Of a stretch of DNA of 64,000 bases, positions 30,801 to 42,829 are shown in pieces. The translations under genes and the position numbers were made by a program. Source of the DNA: Tetrapyrgos nigripes. Lineage: Eukaryota > Basidiomycota > Agaricomycetes > Agaricales > Campanellaceae. Within the stretch, counting starts at the first letter, position 1, and the number at the start of each line of letters is the position of its first letter. The DNA lies in contig JAACJM010000368.1 in NCBI GenBank assembly GCA_013368315.1, positions 1 to 64,000 on the forward strand. The letters run 5' to 3'. The notes beneath the pieces were generated by a model, which was not told the origin of the DNA, searched no databases, and saw only the letters and a program-made list of their open reading frames with translations.

Positions 30801-33026
30801 CATGATGAGCGATTTACTTGGAAGCCTGGTCCATAAGTATTTGTAGATTTTGGCATCTGAGTCCTGACAAATTCTACGACTTGATCCATTCTCGGTTCGG
30901 TCATTTGATGCCTCTGCCCTTGTTCCGTTCTGCGTTTAGGATACGATACCTTACGCTGCTGTGGATGAACAAAAAATGTATGGACTTTTAGGAAGGATGT
31001 GGATCTTGGAACCTCTCATACTAAAGAGGCTCTTATAAGTACGTTAAATGTCGTTCCGATTCTCGGAGACTCGATACAGTTCTGGTTAATGGTACAACAA
31101 TGTAAACATGTACTACTCTACGTGGACGTTTGCTTCGAGTACCTCATTCCCATAAAATATGTAGGCTTACCTACTACCTATTGCCTTGCGAAGACTCAGA
31201 CTGCTTGAAAGCCAGGAGGAGCTTTGAGAGGAGCTCGGCGACGCGTCGCGTCCAAGGAGTCACGCTAGTCACGTGTGGTCAAGACCTCTTTCTCCTTAAC
31301 CACCATCTCAGCTTGTCTTCCACGTCTTTCTCTCTGACCCTTCACTCATCTCCGCAAATCCACCAAAGACCTCACTACTGTGTCCGGATCTCTTTGTTGC
31401 TCAACGTTTACAGTGAAGGCCTCTGGGTTGCTTTGTTCCGTCTCCATTCTATGATCGTCACGTCAGAGTACGTTGTATTTGGCCTTTTCCTGGTGTCCCT
31501 CTCTTACCATTTTATGCAGATCCGTCCTTCTCTTCGAATCGGGTTCTGAGGACATCCCTTTCCAATGACTTCTGGTAGTCTCTCGCTGCGAGAATGGATG
31601 CTTGGTGAAAATAGTTTTGACTGCGTCGGTCAATTCTCGAATAACACGAAAAATGTTGTACGTGACTTCTTGCTCTTTCTTTACCCTCTCAATAACAATG
31701 CAACCTATGCAGACAGGTCCATCTGCTCTGAATTGGACCCTGGATTGCCGTCGTTGTAGGTCGTTGTCGTTGTCGTCGTAGTTGGATGATGGGATGCGTG
31801 TGTTGGAGGTGGAGCCTTTAGGTTGACGCTCTATGTATGGATAATGGGTATGGGTGCTCCATCATTTCCCAGTGGTACGTCTTCATCTTTAGAGGATTCT
31901 GCTCGCATCGCTGACCCTCCCGACCCCTCCCGCATCCTCTCCTGTATCCCCTACAGGTACCTGTACCTGTACCATCATCAAGCTCAACCCTTGGTCGTCG
32001 CTGCCCAGACTTGCCATGTCACCACCGACATCAACCTTTCTCTCGTTCTTTTGGCCTCAGACGTTAGGCTAAGCTTCAGCAACCAGGAAACGCCCTTCTC
32101 CCGTTGGCGTTGCCCGACCGACCATACTACGCAGCCTGTCACGATGCATCCGGTGGCATTTGTGGTCCTTTGCTTTCTCGTTCCCCATACCTTTATACCA
32201 TCTACCCGTCCCGTTTCTTAATTTCAAACCCTTGCCCAACCCAACTCGTGCTCATATGTACGCTCTCCCAAAACCAATCCAACCTAACCCATCCGTCTCC
32301 ATCCGTGTCTCATATACTGTCCGTTCCCCCTTCAGGCTTCAGCGAAGAAGAGGATGGGAGATGGGAGACAAGAGAAAGGAATGGGGCGTTCTGGTTGCCG
32401 GATAGAGGGTTTTAAGCCCCTTTCAATATCCGCAAATGGGAAAGCTCTGTCGATGACTTGGGCTTAGCTTCAACGAGGCTTTGTCATTGTTCGACCTAGC
32501 TCGTGACTCCTGAGAGGGAAGACCGATAGACAAACATCATGAACGTGTCGGAGTAGAGCAGGAGCAGCGATACGAGTCCAAGCGATGCTCGGACGGTCAT
32601 CTGAATCACGTTATATAGTCCCTCTGTCTAAAAGCAGGAAGGAATCGGGCTTCGATGCGCTGGTTGTGGATCCTCCGAGGGCTGAGACAGTTTGCAGAAG
32701 GAGAGGAAGGCAAGCAGGACTGCGCCATAAGGGTTAAACGTTAAACATCCATCTTCAAAGTCCAGCTGGGACTCGTCGTCGGTCAATGGGATTACGCTCT
32801 TTTCCATTTTTAAACTGGATTTAATCAAGACTGCCTCATACAATTGCGTGGGTTCTTCATCATGCAGCCTCACCATCACACTCGCTCCCAACTATCCTTA
32901 TTCCGATATCCGGAGGACAGCAGTTCCCAGATAACATTCTGTCTAGGCCTTGCCAAATCTCAAGCATTCTCGAACCTGCTGCAGTCACTTAGGCTTGTCT
33001 CTCCATCCCTGGAGGTAGTCCTATTT
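30801..33026. other. Gene-poor interval, no supported gene
   Basis: Several 70-140 codon frames overlap (for example 31,130-31,549 and 31,823-32,221 plus), rich in Ser/Pro/Leu and without domain content. The segment 32,905-32,933 carries GGACAGCAGTTCCCAGATA, a degenerate copy of the hairpin found in R1 copies. Confidence 0.4.
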
Positions 33027-33440
33027 AATCCTAACCCTAAGGTCTGTTTACTTTGATTTTATTCCCGTCGTATTCTCCTCAAAAAATCGATCATATAGAG
33101 CCCCCTACTTCCCCAATTCCATCAACTTTTCATTGTCCGCCCTCTGCTCAACGTGTGTATCTCCCCGCTGTGGTTCGTTCCCTCTATCCGGCTCTAATGT
33201 TCCATTTTCAGGTCCCTAGACCCTGTTAAATACACTCTCAGGTTCTTAATCATTGCTGTTATTGCTGTGGGGCTACCCGCCGTCGGAGTGCTATGATTTT
33301 TAATATAATTATGAGGATCCCAGGTCCGTTCGCTTTTTGAATTCTATATTTGTGTCCTCCTCATCAAACACATTCTCTAGCACCCCTGACTTGCCAAATT
33401 CCCTCAATATTTTGTCATCCTCCAAACCCTCTCCTCCCAT
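33027..33440. repeat. CCCTAA tract followed by two R2 units
   Basis: ATCCTAACCCTAAGGTCTG (about 33,027) leads into sequence matching the R2 repeat at 5.4-6.2 kb: AAAATCGATCATATAGAGCCCCC then CCCCAATTCCATCAAC. A second unit at about 33,316-33,440 has CACATTCTCTAGCACCCC and CCAAATTCCCTCAA. Confidence 0.65.
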
Positions 33441-33599
33441 GCTAATACGGCTTCTACCGCCCCCATTTCTCTGTCTACATGCTTACCTGAGCCCAAACCT
33501 ACCTTCTAGGACCCTCAGAGCTCACTAGAGTCCATGCTGAGGACGTCCGACATCTCTTTTTTCCCATTCACATTGTAATTGCTTGCATAATATTTGGTT

Positions 33600-34060
33600 T
33601 TTTTCATACCCAAGCCTGTCTGCAGCCTCCATCGTGAGGTGGTGGGCCGGGAGACGTTAAAGTCATCGTACTTTGTCTCCATGGTCCGTGTACACAGGTA
33701 TAGGCTATTTAAATTCTCTTATCCTCGTTCTTCTTTCTTTATACTTGGGTTCCTTCACGCACATGCTTGTCTGCAGCCTCCATCGTGAGGTGGTGGGCCG
33801 GGAGACGTTAAAGTCATCGTACTTTGTCTCCATGGTCCGTGTACACAGGTATAGGCTATTTAAATTCTCTTATCCTCGTTCTTCTTTCTTTATACTTGGG
33901 TTCCTTCACGCACATGCTTGTCTGCAGCCTCTATCATGAGGTGGTGGGCAGGAGAGATGTTAAAGTCATCGTACTTTGTCTCTCCGGTCTGTGTACACAG
34001 GTTTGGGCTGTTTGGATCCTCTTCTTATTTTTCAAAGTTTCTTTATACCAATGACTGGCC
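33600..34060. repeat. 151-bp tandem repeat, three copies
   Basis: TGCAGCCTCYATCRTGAGGTG anchors fall at 33,621, 33,772 and 33,923, spaced exactly 151 bp. Copies 1 and 2 are nearly identical; the third is more diverged. No gene is encoded; matching short frames in each unit simply reflect the repeat. Confidence 0.92.
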
Positions 34061-34439
34061 GTTTCTACTGTGTTCTCCAAGCATGCTCTTTGGAGAAAGC
34101 CCTTCCATGTCTACTCTAGTGTATTTTCACTGAGTATGCTCTTCTACCTTGGTGTTTTCTCACCGGGTATCCTTCACATTTTCCTCCCATATTTATATGT
34201 CGGAGTATGGAGATAGGTGTGGAAATAGATATGTTGGTTATCCGTTTGTCAACTCCTCAACTCTCAGACAAACGGTGCTTTGGAGAGATATCGGTCAGGA
34301 TGCTACCCTGTGGTGGCTAATATCAGCGCGCGTACAGAACAAGATACACTACCCATGTTTCAATACCAGCAGTCATCAAGTATTTGCTGCTATTCTCCCA
34401 ATCGTGTACATATTCTCTGACCGCACCATAGACACCTGA

Positions 34440-37400
34440 GGCTTGGTGTACTCAGAGACGTTCTAGTACAGAAATAGATATACCAGTATTCATGGCACTT
34501 TCCTAGCGGACAGCCTTGAGAGAGCTCTGTCTGACCAAGTCGTAGGCCTCTGCTCTGCACAGTCTTCAACCAGGTCGTAGGCATTTGCTAGGCTCACGAT
34601 TTTGTGCTATCATACTACTGCACAACCACGCCAATTGTCAACTTACAAACCCTTCGACCAGGTCGAAATGTTGTCTTTATATACGTAAATAGCTATTGCC
34701 TATTTAAGCTCCCAAACGGCATCAACTCTTCCACGGGTTGACAACTGACTGACTCTTCGACCAAGCCGTAAAGATATACCAGTATTCATGGCGCTTTCCT
34801 AGCTGGCCCGTGTTTCAATACCAGCAGCCTTGAGAGAGCTCTGTCTGACCAAGTCGTAGGCCTCTGCTATGCACAGTCTTCGATCGGGTTGTAGGCATTT
34901 GCTATGCTCATGATTTTGTGCTATCATATTACTGCACAATACCATGCCAATCGTCAACTTACAGACCCTTCGACCAGGTCGAAATGTTGTCTTTACATAC
35001 TCAAATAGCTATTGCCTACTTAAGCACTCAAAGGGCATCAACTGACTAACTCTTCAACCAAGTCGTAATATCCGCACAATGTCAACTATCAACTCTTCCA
35101 CGGGTTGACAACTGACTCACTCTTCGACCAAGTCGTAATATCCGCACGATGTCAACTATCAACTCTTCCATGGGTTGAGGACCCCTGACCGATTCTTCGA
35201 CCACACCGTTGACATTTCATGTCATCTCCACTGAGTAGATATTTTTCCATGTGTCAATACCAGTCTATTCTCCCAATCACCTACATGGTCTTCGACCACA
35301 CCGTAGACATTTCACGTTATCTCCACTGAGTACTCAGGGAAGTTCCCCATGTATTGAGCTGTGGCAGTACAAAGATATACCAGTGGCCTTTCCCAGACGG
35401 CCCATATTTCAATACCGGTAGTTCAGTCTGTATTGCTGGAAACCTTTCGACCAGGTCGTAATGGTCAAAGCCTCAAGGACAGAAGTCACCTTGTCAATAT
35501 TCACTTCTATTCAAGTACTTAGGCTTGTTTCCACCGAGTAGCACCAGCTGTTCCCGATATTCTTCATCAACTAACCGATTCTACTACTGAGTCTTGACTC
35601 GTAATACGGCAACTATCAACTCTTCCACGGGTTTGACTCTTCGACCGAGTTGAAATATCCATGAGGTGTCAACTATCACCTCTTTGATGAGTTGAAGACT
35701 ATCGACCGACTCTTCGACCAAGTCGAAGAGTAATATCTTCACAACAATGTGTATCAATCCTTCCACGGGTTGAACTGACTGACTGTTCGATAGTATCCTC
35801 ACACTAATGTCAGACCACTGACCAACTCTTCGACTAAGTCAGAGAGCAACTCGTCCACTGTTGTGTTTTCTACGTTTCTTCGACCACACCGTAGACATTT
35901 GGGATCCTCTCCCAACTTGTCCACTTTTGTGTTTGCTCAAGTACAGAAATAGATATGTCTTCAGCAATCGTCTACGTTTTCTTCGACCACACCGTAGACC
36001 TTTGGGATCCTCTCCACTGATTAAAGTAGGTCATCTACTGATTTTATTCTTTCCCTATGCTTATTCTCTACTACTATCCAGATTTCGTTCTTCACTGAGT
36101 ACTATGCAGGGGACTTTGGTCAGAGCGTCTTCGACCAGGTCGTAGATGTCTGACATTGGCTCAGTCAGGGAGTATCCTGTTTGCATCGCCTACTCATATT
36201 TGAGTCTTCGACCAGGACGTAGACATGGCACTTATGTTGGCTCTTGGCCAAAAACCATCCCAAACTGAGTCAGATTTGAAAATGAATAAGCTCACATCAC
36301 CGTGACTATTTGGAGCAGGAACTGATTGACTCTTCGGCCAGGTCGAAATGTTGTCTGTGCAAATTCTAAATATCCTGTTGTATTCCCCCATCAGCTCTGG
36401 AATTTGAGATTATCTCCCATCCTTCGACCAGGTCGTAATGCATGTCTCACCTTCCAACTCTGACCTCGCCTCTATCTTGTCAACCTCTGCCTTCATCTTC
36501 CACCCTGGCCAGCCTTGCTCTCACCCCTCATGCATTTAACCAGGTTGTAAACATCTATATGTGTTGCCACCTGTATAGCTATACAGGCTGACTACGTTTT
36601 TATACTTAGGCTAAGTTCATGATCCCCACATTGTGTAAGCAATCAGTGGAATTTGACTACACTGTCTGACAGTGCTAGCTGGTCTGGAGAATAGACTGAG
36701 TCTATAAGCAAGTCAAAATCCTTCGACCTGGTCGAAATATTTTCTGTATATGTAACGGCTTGCTGTGTTCTACAGTTGGCACACCAATGTCACTTTAGCT
36801 CAATGACTCACTGACTCACTCTTCGACCGGGTCGAAATCTTGTCTCTGCATATGTAACCGCAATGTCACCCTAGCTCAATGACTCACTGACTCACTTTTT
36901 GACTCTACGACCTGGTCGAGGAATAATATCGTCATGCCATGCGATCAACTCAGTCTTAACTTTGGCGAGACGTCAACTATCTACGGCACCCACTCTTCGA
37001 CCGGGTCGAAATCTTGTCTCTGCATATGTAACCGCAATGTCACCCTAGCTCAATGACTCACCGACTCACTTTTTGACTCTACGACCTGGTCGAGGAATAA
37101 TATCGTCATGCGATCAACTCAGTCTTAACTTTGGCGAGACATCAACTATCTACGGCACCCACTCTTCAACCAGATCAAAATGTTTGTCTGCTCTGCTCTC
37201 AACCCCAAACGCAAATGGCTTTCTGGGTAAAAGTAATAGGGTCACCCATATTGATCTACAGGAGTATCGAGACAGATATATCGCTTATCGGTTGACCAAC
37301 TCTTCGACCTGGTCGAAGTGTTTGTCCGTAAGAAATGTCACGACGCACTGACTATTCTGTGCAGGCACCCACTCTTCGACCAGGTCAAAATGTTTGTCTG

Positions 37401-40400
37401 CTCTGCTCTCAACCCTAAACGCAAATGGCTTTCTGGGTAAAAGTAATAGGGTCACCAATATTGATCTACGGGAGTATCCTGACAGATGTATCGCTTATCG
37501 GTTGACCAACTCTTCGACCTGGTTGAAGTGTTTGTCCTTGGTTACAAATGTCACGGTGCACTGACTATTCTGCGCAGGCACCCACTCTTCGACCAGGTCG
37601 AAATGTTTGTCTGCTTAGTGTTAGGGAACCCTCCTTAGGTTGAGAATACACTGAGTCTGCGACCAAGTCAATATACCAGAGACGTGCATCCTTTGACCTG
37701 GTTGAAATACTCTGCTGTGTTCTAGTTGGCACAGGTACCAATGTCACTTTAGTCAATGACTCATTGACTCACTCTTCGACCTGGTCGAAATCTTGTCTCT
37801 GTGTATGTAACAGCAATGTCACTTTAGCTCAATGACTCATTGACTCGCTCTTTGACTCTTCGACCTGGTCGAAGAGTAATATTGTCAAGACAATAAGTGC
37901 TGCAACCTGTATAGCTATGTCGGCTGACTCTGGAAAGCATACTCTCACAGTGCTACCCAGTCTGGAGATCATGCATTCTTCGACCAGGTCGTAGTGCATG
38001 TTAAGTCTCCCATCTTGTGTGAAATACCTGGTTATAGACCTTTGAGAGAAAGTCATTCACTGACAATTCCCGAGATCACAGATCCTTCGACCAGGTCGTA
38101 ATGTGTGTCTCACCTCAACTCTGGCAATTTCAGCAATCATTGCTTCGAGTCTTCATAGCGCATATCTTCTAAATTATCCCTCATCCACTTGACCAAGTCA
38201 GTCATAGACATCTGGATATGTTGTAACCTGTGTAACGGCTTGCTGTGTTCTACAGTTGGCACACCAATGTCACTTTAGCTCAATGACTCACTGACTCACT
38301 CTTCGACCGGGTCGAAATCTTGTCTCTGCATATGTAACCACAATGTCACCCTAGCTCAATGACTCACCGACTCACTTTTTGACTCTACGACCTGGTCGAG
38401 GAATAATATCGTCATGCGATCAACTCAGTCTTAACTTTGGTGAGACGTCAACTATCTACGGCACCCACTCTTCGACCGGGTCGAAATCTTGTCTCTGCAT
38501 ATGTAACCACAATGTCACCCTAGCTCAATGACTCACCGACTCACTTTTTGACTCTATGACCTGGTCGAGGAATAATATCGTCATGCGATCAACTCAGTCT
38601 TAACTTTGGCGAGACATCAACGATCTACGGCACCCACTCTTCGACCAGATCAAAATGTTTGTCTGCTCTGCTCTCAACCCCAAACGCAAATAGCTTTCTG
38701 GGTAAAAGTAATAGGGTCACCCATATTGATCTACAGGAGTATCGAGACAGATATATCGCTTATCGGTTGACCAACTCTTCGACCTGGTCGAAGTGTTTGT
38801 CTGTAAGAAATGTCACGACACACTGACTATTCTGTGCAGGCACCCACTCTTCGACCAGGTCGAAATGTTTGTCTTCTCTTAAACCCTCCCTCAACCCTGA
38901 TGGCTTTCTAGGTTAAAGTAATAGGGTCACCTATATTGATCTACGGGAGTATCAAGACAGATATATCATTCATCGGTTGTCGAGTGTTTGTCCTTGGTAA
39001 GAAATGTCACAGCGCACTGACTATTCCGTGCAGGCACACACTCTTCGACCAGGTCGAAATGTTTGTCTGCTCTGCTCTCAACCCTAAACGCAAATGGCTT
39101 TCTGGGTAAAAGTAATAGGGTCACCAATATTGATCTACGGGAGTATCCTGACAGATGTATCACTTATCGGTTGACCAACTCTTCGACCTGGTCGAAGTGT
39201 TTGTCCTTGGTTACAAATGTCACGGTGCACTGACTATTCTGCGCAGGCACCCACTCTTCGACCAGGTCGAAATACTCTGCTGTGTTCTAGTTGGCACAGG
39301 TACCAATGTCACTTTAGTCAATGACTCATTGACTCACTCTTCGACCCGGTCGAAATCTTGTCTCTGTGTATGTAACAGCAATGTCACTTTAGCTCAATGA
39401 CTCATTGACTCGCTCTTTGACTCGTTGACCTGGTCGAAGAGTAATATTGTCAAGACAATAAGTGCTGCAACCTGTATAGCTATGTCGGCTGACTCTGGAA
39501 AGCATACTCTCACAGTGCTACCCAGTCTGGAGATCATGCATTCTTCGACCAGGTCATAGTGCATGTTAAGTCTCCCATCTTGTGCGAAATACCTGGTTGT
39601 AGACCTTTGAGAGAAAGTCATTCACTGACAATTCCCGAGATCACAGATCCTTCGACCAGGTCGTAATGTGTGTCTCACCTCAACTCTGGCAATTTCAGCA
39701 ATCATTCCTTCGAGTCTTCATAGCACATATCTTCTAAATTATCCTTCATCCACTTGACCAAGTCAGTCATAGACATCTGTATGTGTTGTAACCTGTATAG
39801 CTATACCCGCTGACTCTGTAAAGCCTCCAAACCCTGCTCTCAACCTCAACCCTCCTTTTAATCTAGAACTCAACATGTCTGTGACTTATGTATATGCATT
39901 GCATGCTTCGACCAGGTCGTAGCCATGGAAGAGTCCCACCACATTGATATATCGGAGTATCACCTGCGACCTGTATAGCTATATGAGTGGAATAGTACAG
40001 TTTTATAGGCTACATAAGTATTCCCTAGAATTTGACTGTGTAATACACTGTGTTCTAGCCATTCTGGCGATTGCATTCTTCAACCCGGTCGTAGAGCTTT
40101 GAGAGACACTGAATACTCCCAAGATTAATATGTTATAACTCTTATGGGAGTATACGGCTCATTGGTTGATCAACTCTTCGACCTGGTCGAAGTGTTTGTC
40201 AGATACCAAGGCCATTTTGGTTGGAAATATCATGCTGCACCCATGCAGGCACCCACTCTTCGACCAGGTTGGAATGTTGGCTCACTGACATACTCTTCTA
40301 TACTTTTCGGTGTGTCAATCCCAATCTACTGACAACCCATGCATTCAACCGGTCGTAGAGATCTATATATGTTGCAATTGGTATTGCTATAGGGGCCAGG

Positions 40401-40735
40401 TTCACACTCTTCTTCGACCAGGTCTCAGACCTTTGAGAGACATGCCATATGATCATTCAACCTGCACGTCACCTCTATCACCTCTACCTCTGCTCCATCT
40501 TCCATGCTGGGCAGCCCGAATGCATTCGACCAGGTTGTAGACCAGTATAGCTATATGGGCTGAAGAGTACAGTTTTATAGGCTACATAAGTATTCTCAGG
40601 AATTTGACTGTGTGACACCCTGTGTTCTAACCATCTGGCGAGCACATTCTTCGACCAGGTCATAGACATTTTTGTGACACACCATTCAATATCCATGCAT
40701 TCGCTGAAGATTCCAAAGACCAGAGGCACACACCC
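34440..40735. repeat. 6-kb array punctuated by palindrome TTCGACC-N-GGTCGAA
   Basis: By eye about forty copies of CTTCGACCAGGTCGAAATG and close variants (CTTCGACCTGGTCGAAG, CTTCGACCGGGTCGAAATC, CTTCGACCAGGTCGTAATG) are spread at intervals of about 70-200 bp. The core is an odd palindrome with 6-7 bp arms round one variable base. Larger units are duplicated: about 36,800-37,060 recurs at 38,280-38,640; 37,140-37,610 recurs twice within 38,600-39,280; and 37,740-38,240 recurs at 39,310-39,800. Other recurring elements are GACTGACTCACTCTT, CAATGACTCATTGACTC, CTGTATAGCTATA and AGATATACCAGTATTCATGG. There are no ORFs of note. Confidence 0.95.
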
Positions 40736-41200
40736 TTCAACAAACCCTCTATCTTCCTAACCCCTGCCTCCATCTTCCCAACTGCTCTCAACCCTGGAGC
40801 ACAACCTCAACTCTGCCTCAACCCTGCCTCAACCAACCCTGTCTCCACTCTGCCTCAACTCTGCCTCAACTCTTCTCTCAACTCTGCTCACAACTCTGCT
40901 CTCAACCCTGCCTCAATCGCCTTGTCCTGCCTCAACTCTGCCTCAACCCTGCTCCAAAGCCTGCACTGAACCCTGCTCTCAACCCTGCCTCAACCCTGCC
41001 TCAGCCCTGTTCTCAATCCTGCTCTCAACCCTGCCTCAAACCTGCTCTCAACCCTGCCCTCAACCCTGACTCAAACCTGCTCCCAACCCTGCCTCAAACC
41101 TGCTCTCAACCCTGCCCTCCCTCAACCCTGCCCCAACCCTGGCTGCCAACCCTAGGCTAAAACCCTACCCAACCCTGGGACCCCCCTAGTAACCCTAACA
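40736..41200. repeat. C-rich minisatellite (CTCAACCCTGC)n ending in CCCTAAC
   Basis: Irregular 11-17 bp units of CTCAACCCTGC/CTCAACTCTGC type run to about 41,110. They then degenerate through AACCCTGGCTGCCAACCCTA, GGCTAAAACCCTACCC and CCCCCCTAGTAACCCTAAC. It closes the 34-41 kb array the same way the 22-bp minisatellites close the arrays at 2.5 and 8.9 kb. Confidence 0.9.
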
Positions 41201-41907
41201 TTACGAAATCCGGTCACGTGGCGCCTACCCCTAATCGGGTCGGTAGTAAGTCCATGTCGCGGTCACGTGACTTGCCTTCGGGCCGGTACGTGGCCGGGGA
41301 CCGGTGTACAGTCGGCCCGGTCCATACCGGACACCGGTTTGATCCGAGGGCACGTGATTTTCCGTGTCCCGGCCATCGGTCAGGGGCTTGATGTCGGGTA
41401 CCTTCGGGTGCCTGGCGGATAGCTTCCGAGCCAATCGGCGATCTCGGCGACTGCGGATACCACTACGGTGGTTCTTCCGTGGGAGTCGGGCTCGGTTAAA
41501 TCTTGTAATGATTACCCGTTTGTATTAGCGTGAGAGTCCGTCGGTCGACACTCTATTGCTAACCACTTTAGGATTGTATTGGTGCGACTCCGTCGCACCC
41601 GATCGTCACCCTGGGCCTACGGTCTAGACTTGAGAGCTTATGGCCATTGGCTACTCAAGTCCGAGGTCCCCAGATGGTGCGTCATCACATTCAGTTTTCT
41701 TACTAACGACTCCCAGGTACCTCCACGGTTCCGTCGGAGTCGCCAGCGAAAGTACTCTAACATAACGGATCTGAAGAGTATAAATACGAAACGGTAATTG
41801 GCCTGGAACCACAGAAACTGGTTCCCCGTTATCCAGTTACATACTTTCGCAACCCTCTACAGCCCTTTCTTACACTCTCGCACCTTCGGCGCTCGAGTGG
41901 ACGACCC
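41201..41907. mobile_element. GC-rich insert between CCCTAAC repeats, possible LTR or retroposon
   Basis: About 707 bp of GC-rich sequence is bracketed by CCCTAAC (41,194-41,200 and 41,908-41,914). Its composition is unlike its neighbours. It has three CACGTG sites (near 41,215, 41,264 and 41,351), GGTCACGTGRC motifs, CCGGT-rich hairpins (41,283-41,340) and a TATA-like GAGTATAAATACG at about 41,776. This promoter-like layout resembles an LTR, but TG...CA ends are lacking, so the class is open. A target duplication inside a telomere-like tract could be fortuitous. Confidence 0.4.
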
Positions 41908-42078
41908 CCCTAACCCTAAGACATATGACGGTGAACCGCAACGTCAGTGCCTGGAGGTGTGGTTGGTGTAGTTGACTCGGCATGAAGAACTTAGACAAAA
42001 ATGAGTCTGGTCATCAGCTGGGTGACTGAAACATACAGAAAGAAGCGACTTACTTGGAAGACCAGCCTGTCCCTTGGA

Positions 42079-42582
42079 TTAAGAGTCCTCCTGAATGTAT
42101 TTGGCCACTGGTTGGCGCATCCTTGGATAAAGCCACTGCGGTTCTGCGATATTGGTGAGCAGAGAGAGCATGAATACATAAAGTAGAAGCGTACCTGGGA
42201 TACCGAAATTGCCAGACCATGGAATACTAACCAAGTCAACCTTCCTCCAAATCTCAGGCCGCCCGAGTTTGCACCATAATTCCTTCAGGACATGTTTGTT
42301 GAGAGTTGCTTTTGGAGGCTGACCATCGGAGGACGGTAGGACGTCAAGAAGATAGAGATAGCGTGGCGAACCATCTTGCGCTTGTAATTCGAGAATCAAA
42401 CTGTCGACCCCCCGAGCCGCCCAGGACCGACGAAAGGCATAAGCAGGGTCGCGTACACAGGTTCTTTCCACGAAGTCATCTCCAAGGTAGTGTCGGGCAA
42501 GCTTGTCGAGCTGATCTAAAGTAAGAACCATGCAAAAAAGGAAGGGTTTCGCGTCGGATTGAGAGAGTTGCGATGTAGTCAT
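42079..42582 (-). CDS. Small protein of unknown function, one intron
   Basis: The minus-strand ATG at 42,582 opens a 388-nt exon. A GTACGC...CGCAG intron of 51 nt (42,144-42,194) and a 65-nt second exon give 150 residues. Because 51 is divisible by three and has no stop, the unspliced message also stays open (167 residues, adding a hydrophobic LLLYVFMLSLLTNI stretch). The protein is mixed in character (LDQLDKLARHYLGDDFVERT, DSLILELQAQDGSPRYLYLL) with no motif I recognise. It diverges from the plus-strand gene at 42.6-45.1 kb, so the two may share a control region. Confidence 0.6.
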   Translation of the reverse strand: MTTSQLSQSDAKPFLFCMVLTLDQLDKLARHYLGDDFVERTCVRDPAYAFRRSWAARGVDSLILELQAQDGSPRYLYLLDVLPSSDGQPPKATLNKHVLKELWCKLGRPEIWRKVDLVSIPWSGNFGIPGTLLLYVFMLSLLTNIAEPQWLYPRMRQPVAKYIQEDS

Positions 42583-42829
42583 GGTTCAAGAGTCGAACAT
42601 CACGTGGTAAGATGACGTTACAATGATGCGAACGCGTGTCCGACAACGCATGTCAGTTGCGTGTCAGTGTTACTCCTGGACCTCCTCCTCTTTTAGAGTC
42701 CCCTTTGAAAAGAATGCACATCCCAAGCATCAGCGCGAGTTTGAAAAAATTCGCACAAGAAATAAGAGTAAGTTTTGTCTCGTCAATGATGAAAGCTACT
42801 TGATGTTGACTTGATAATTCGAAGGACAT

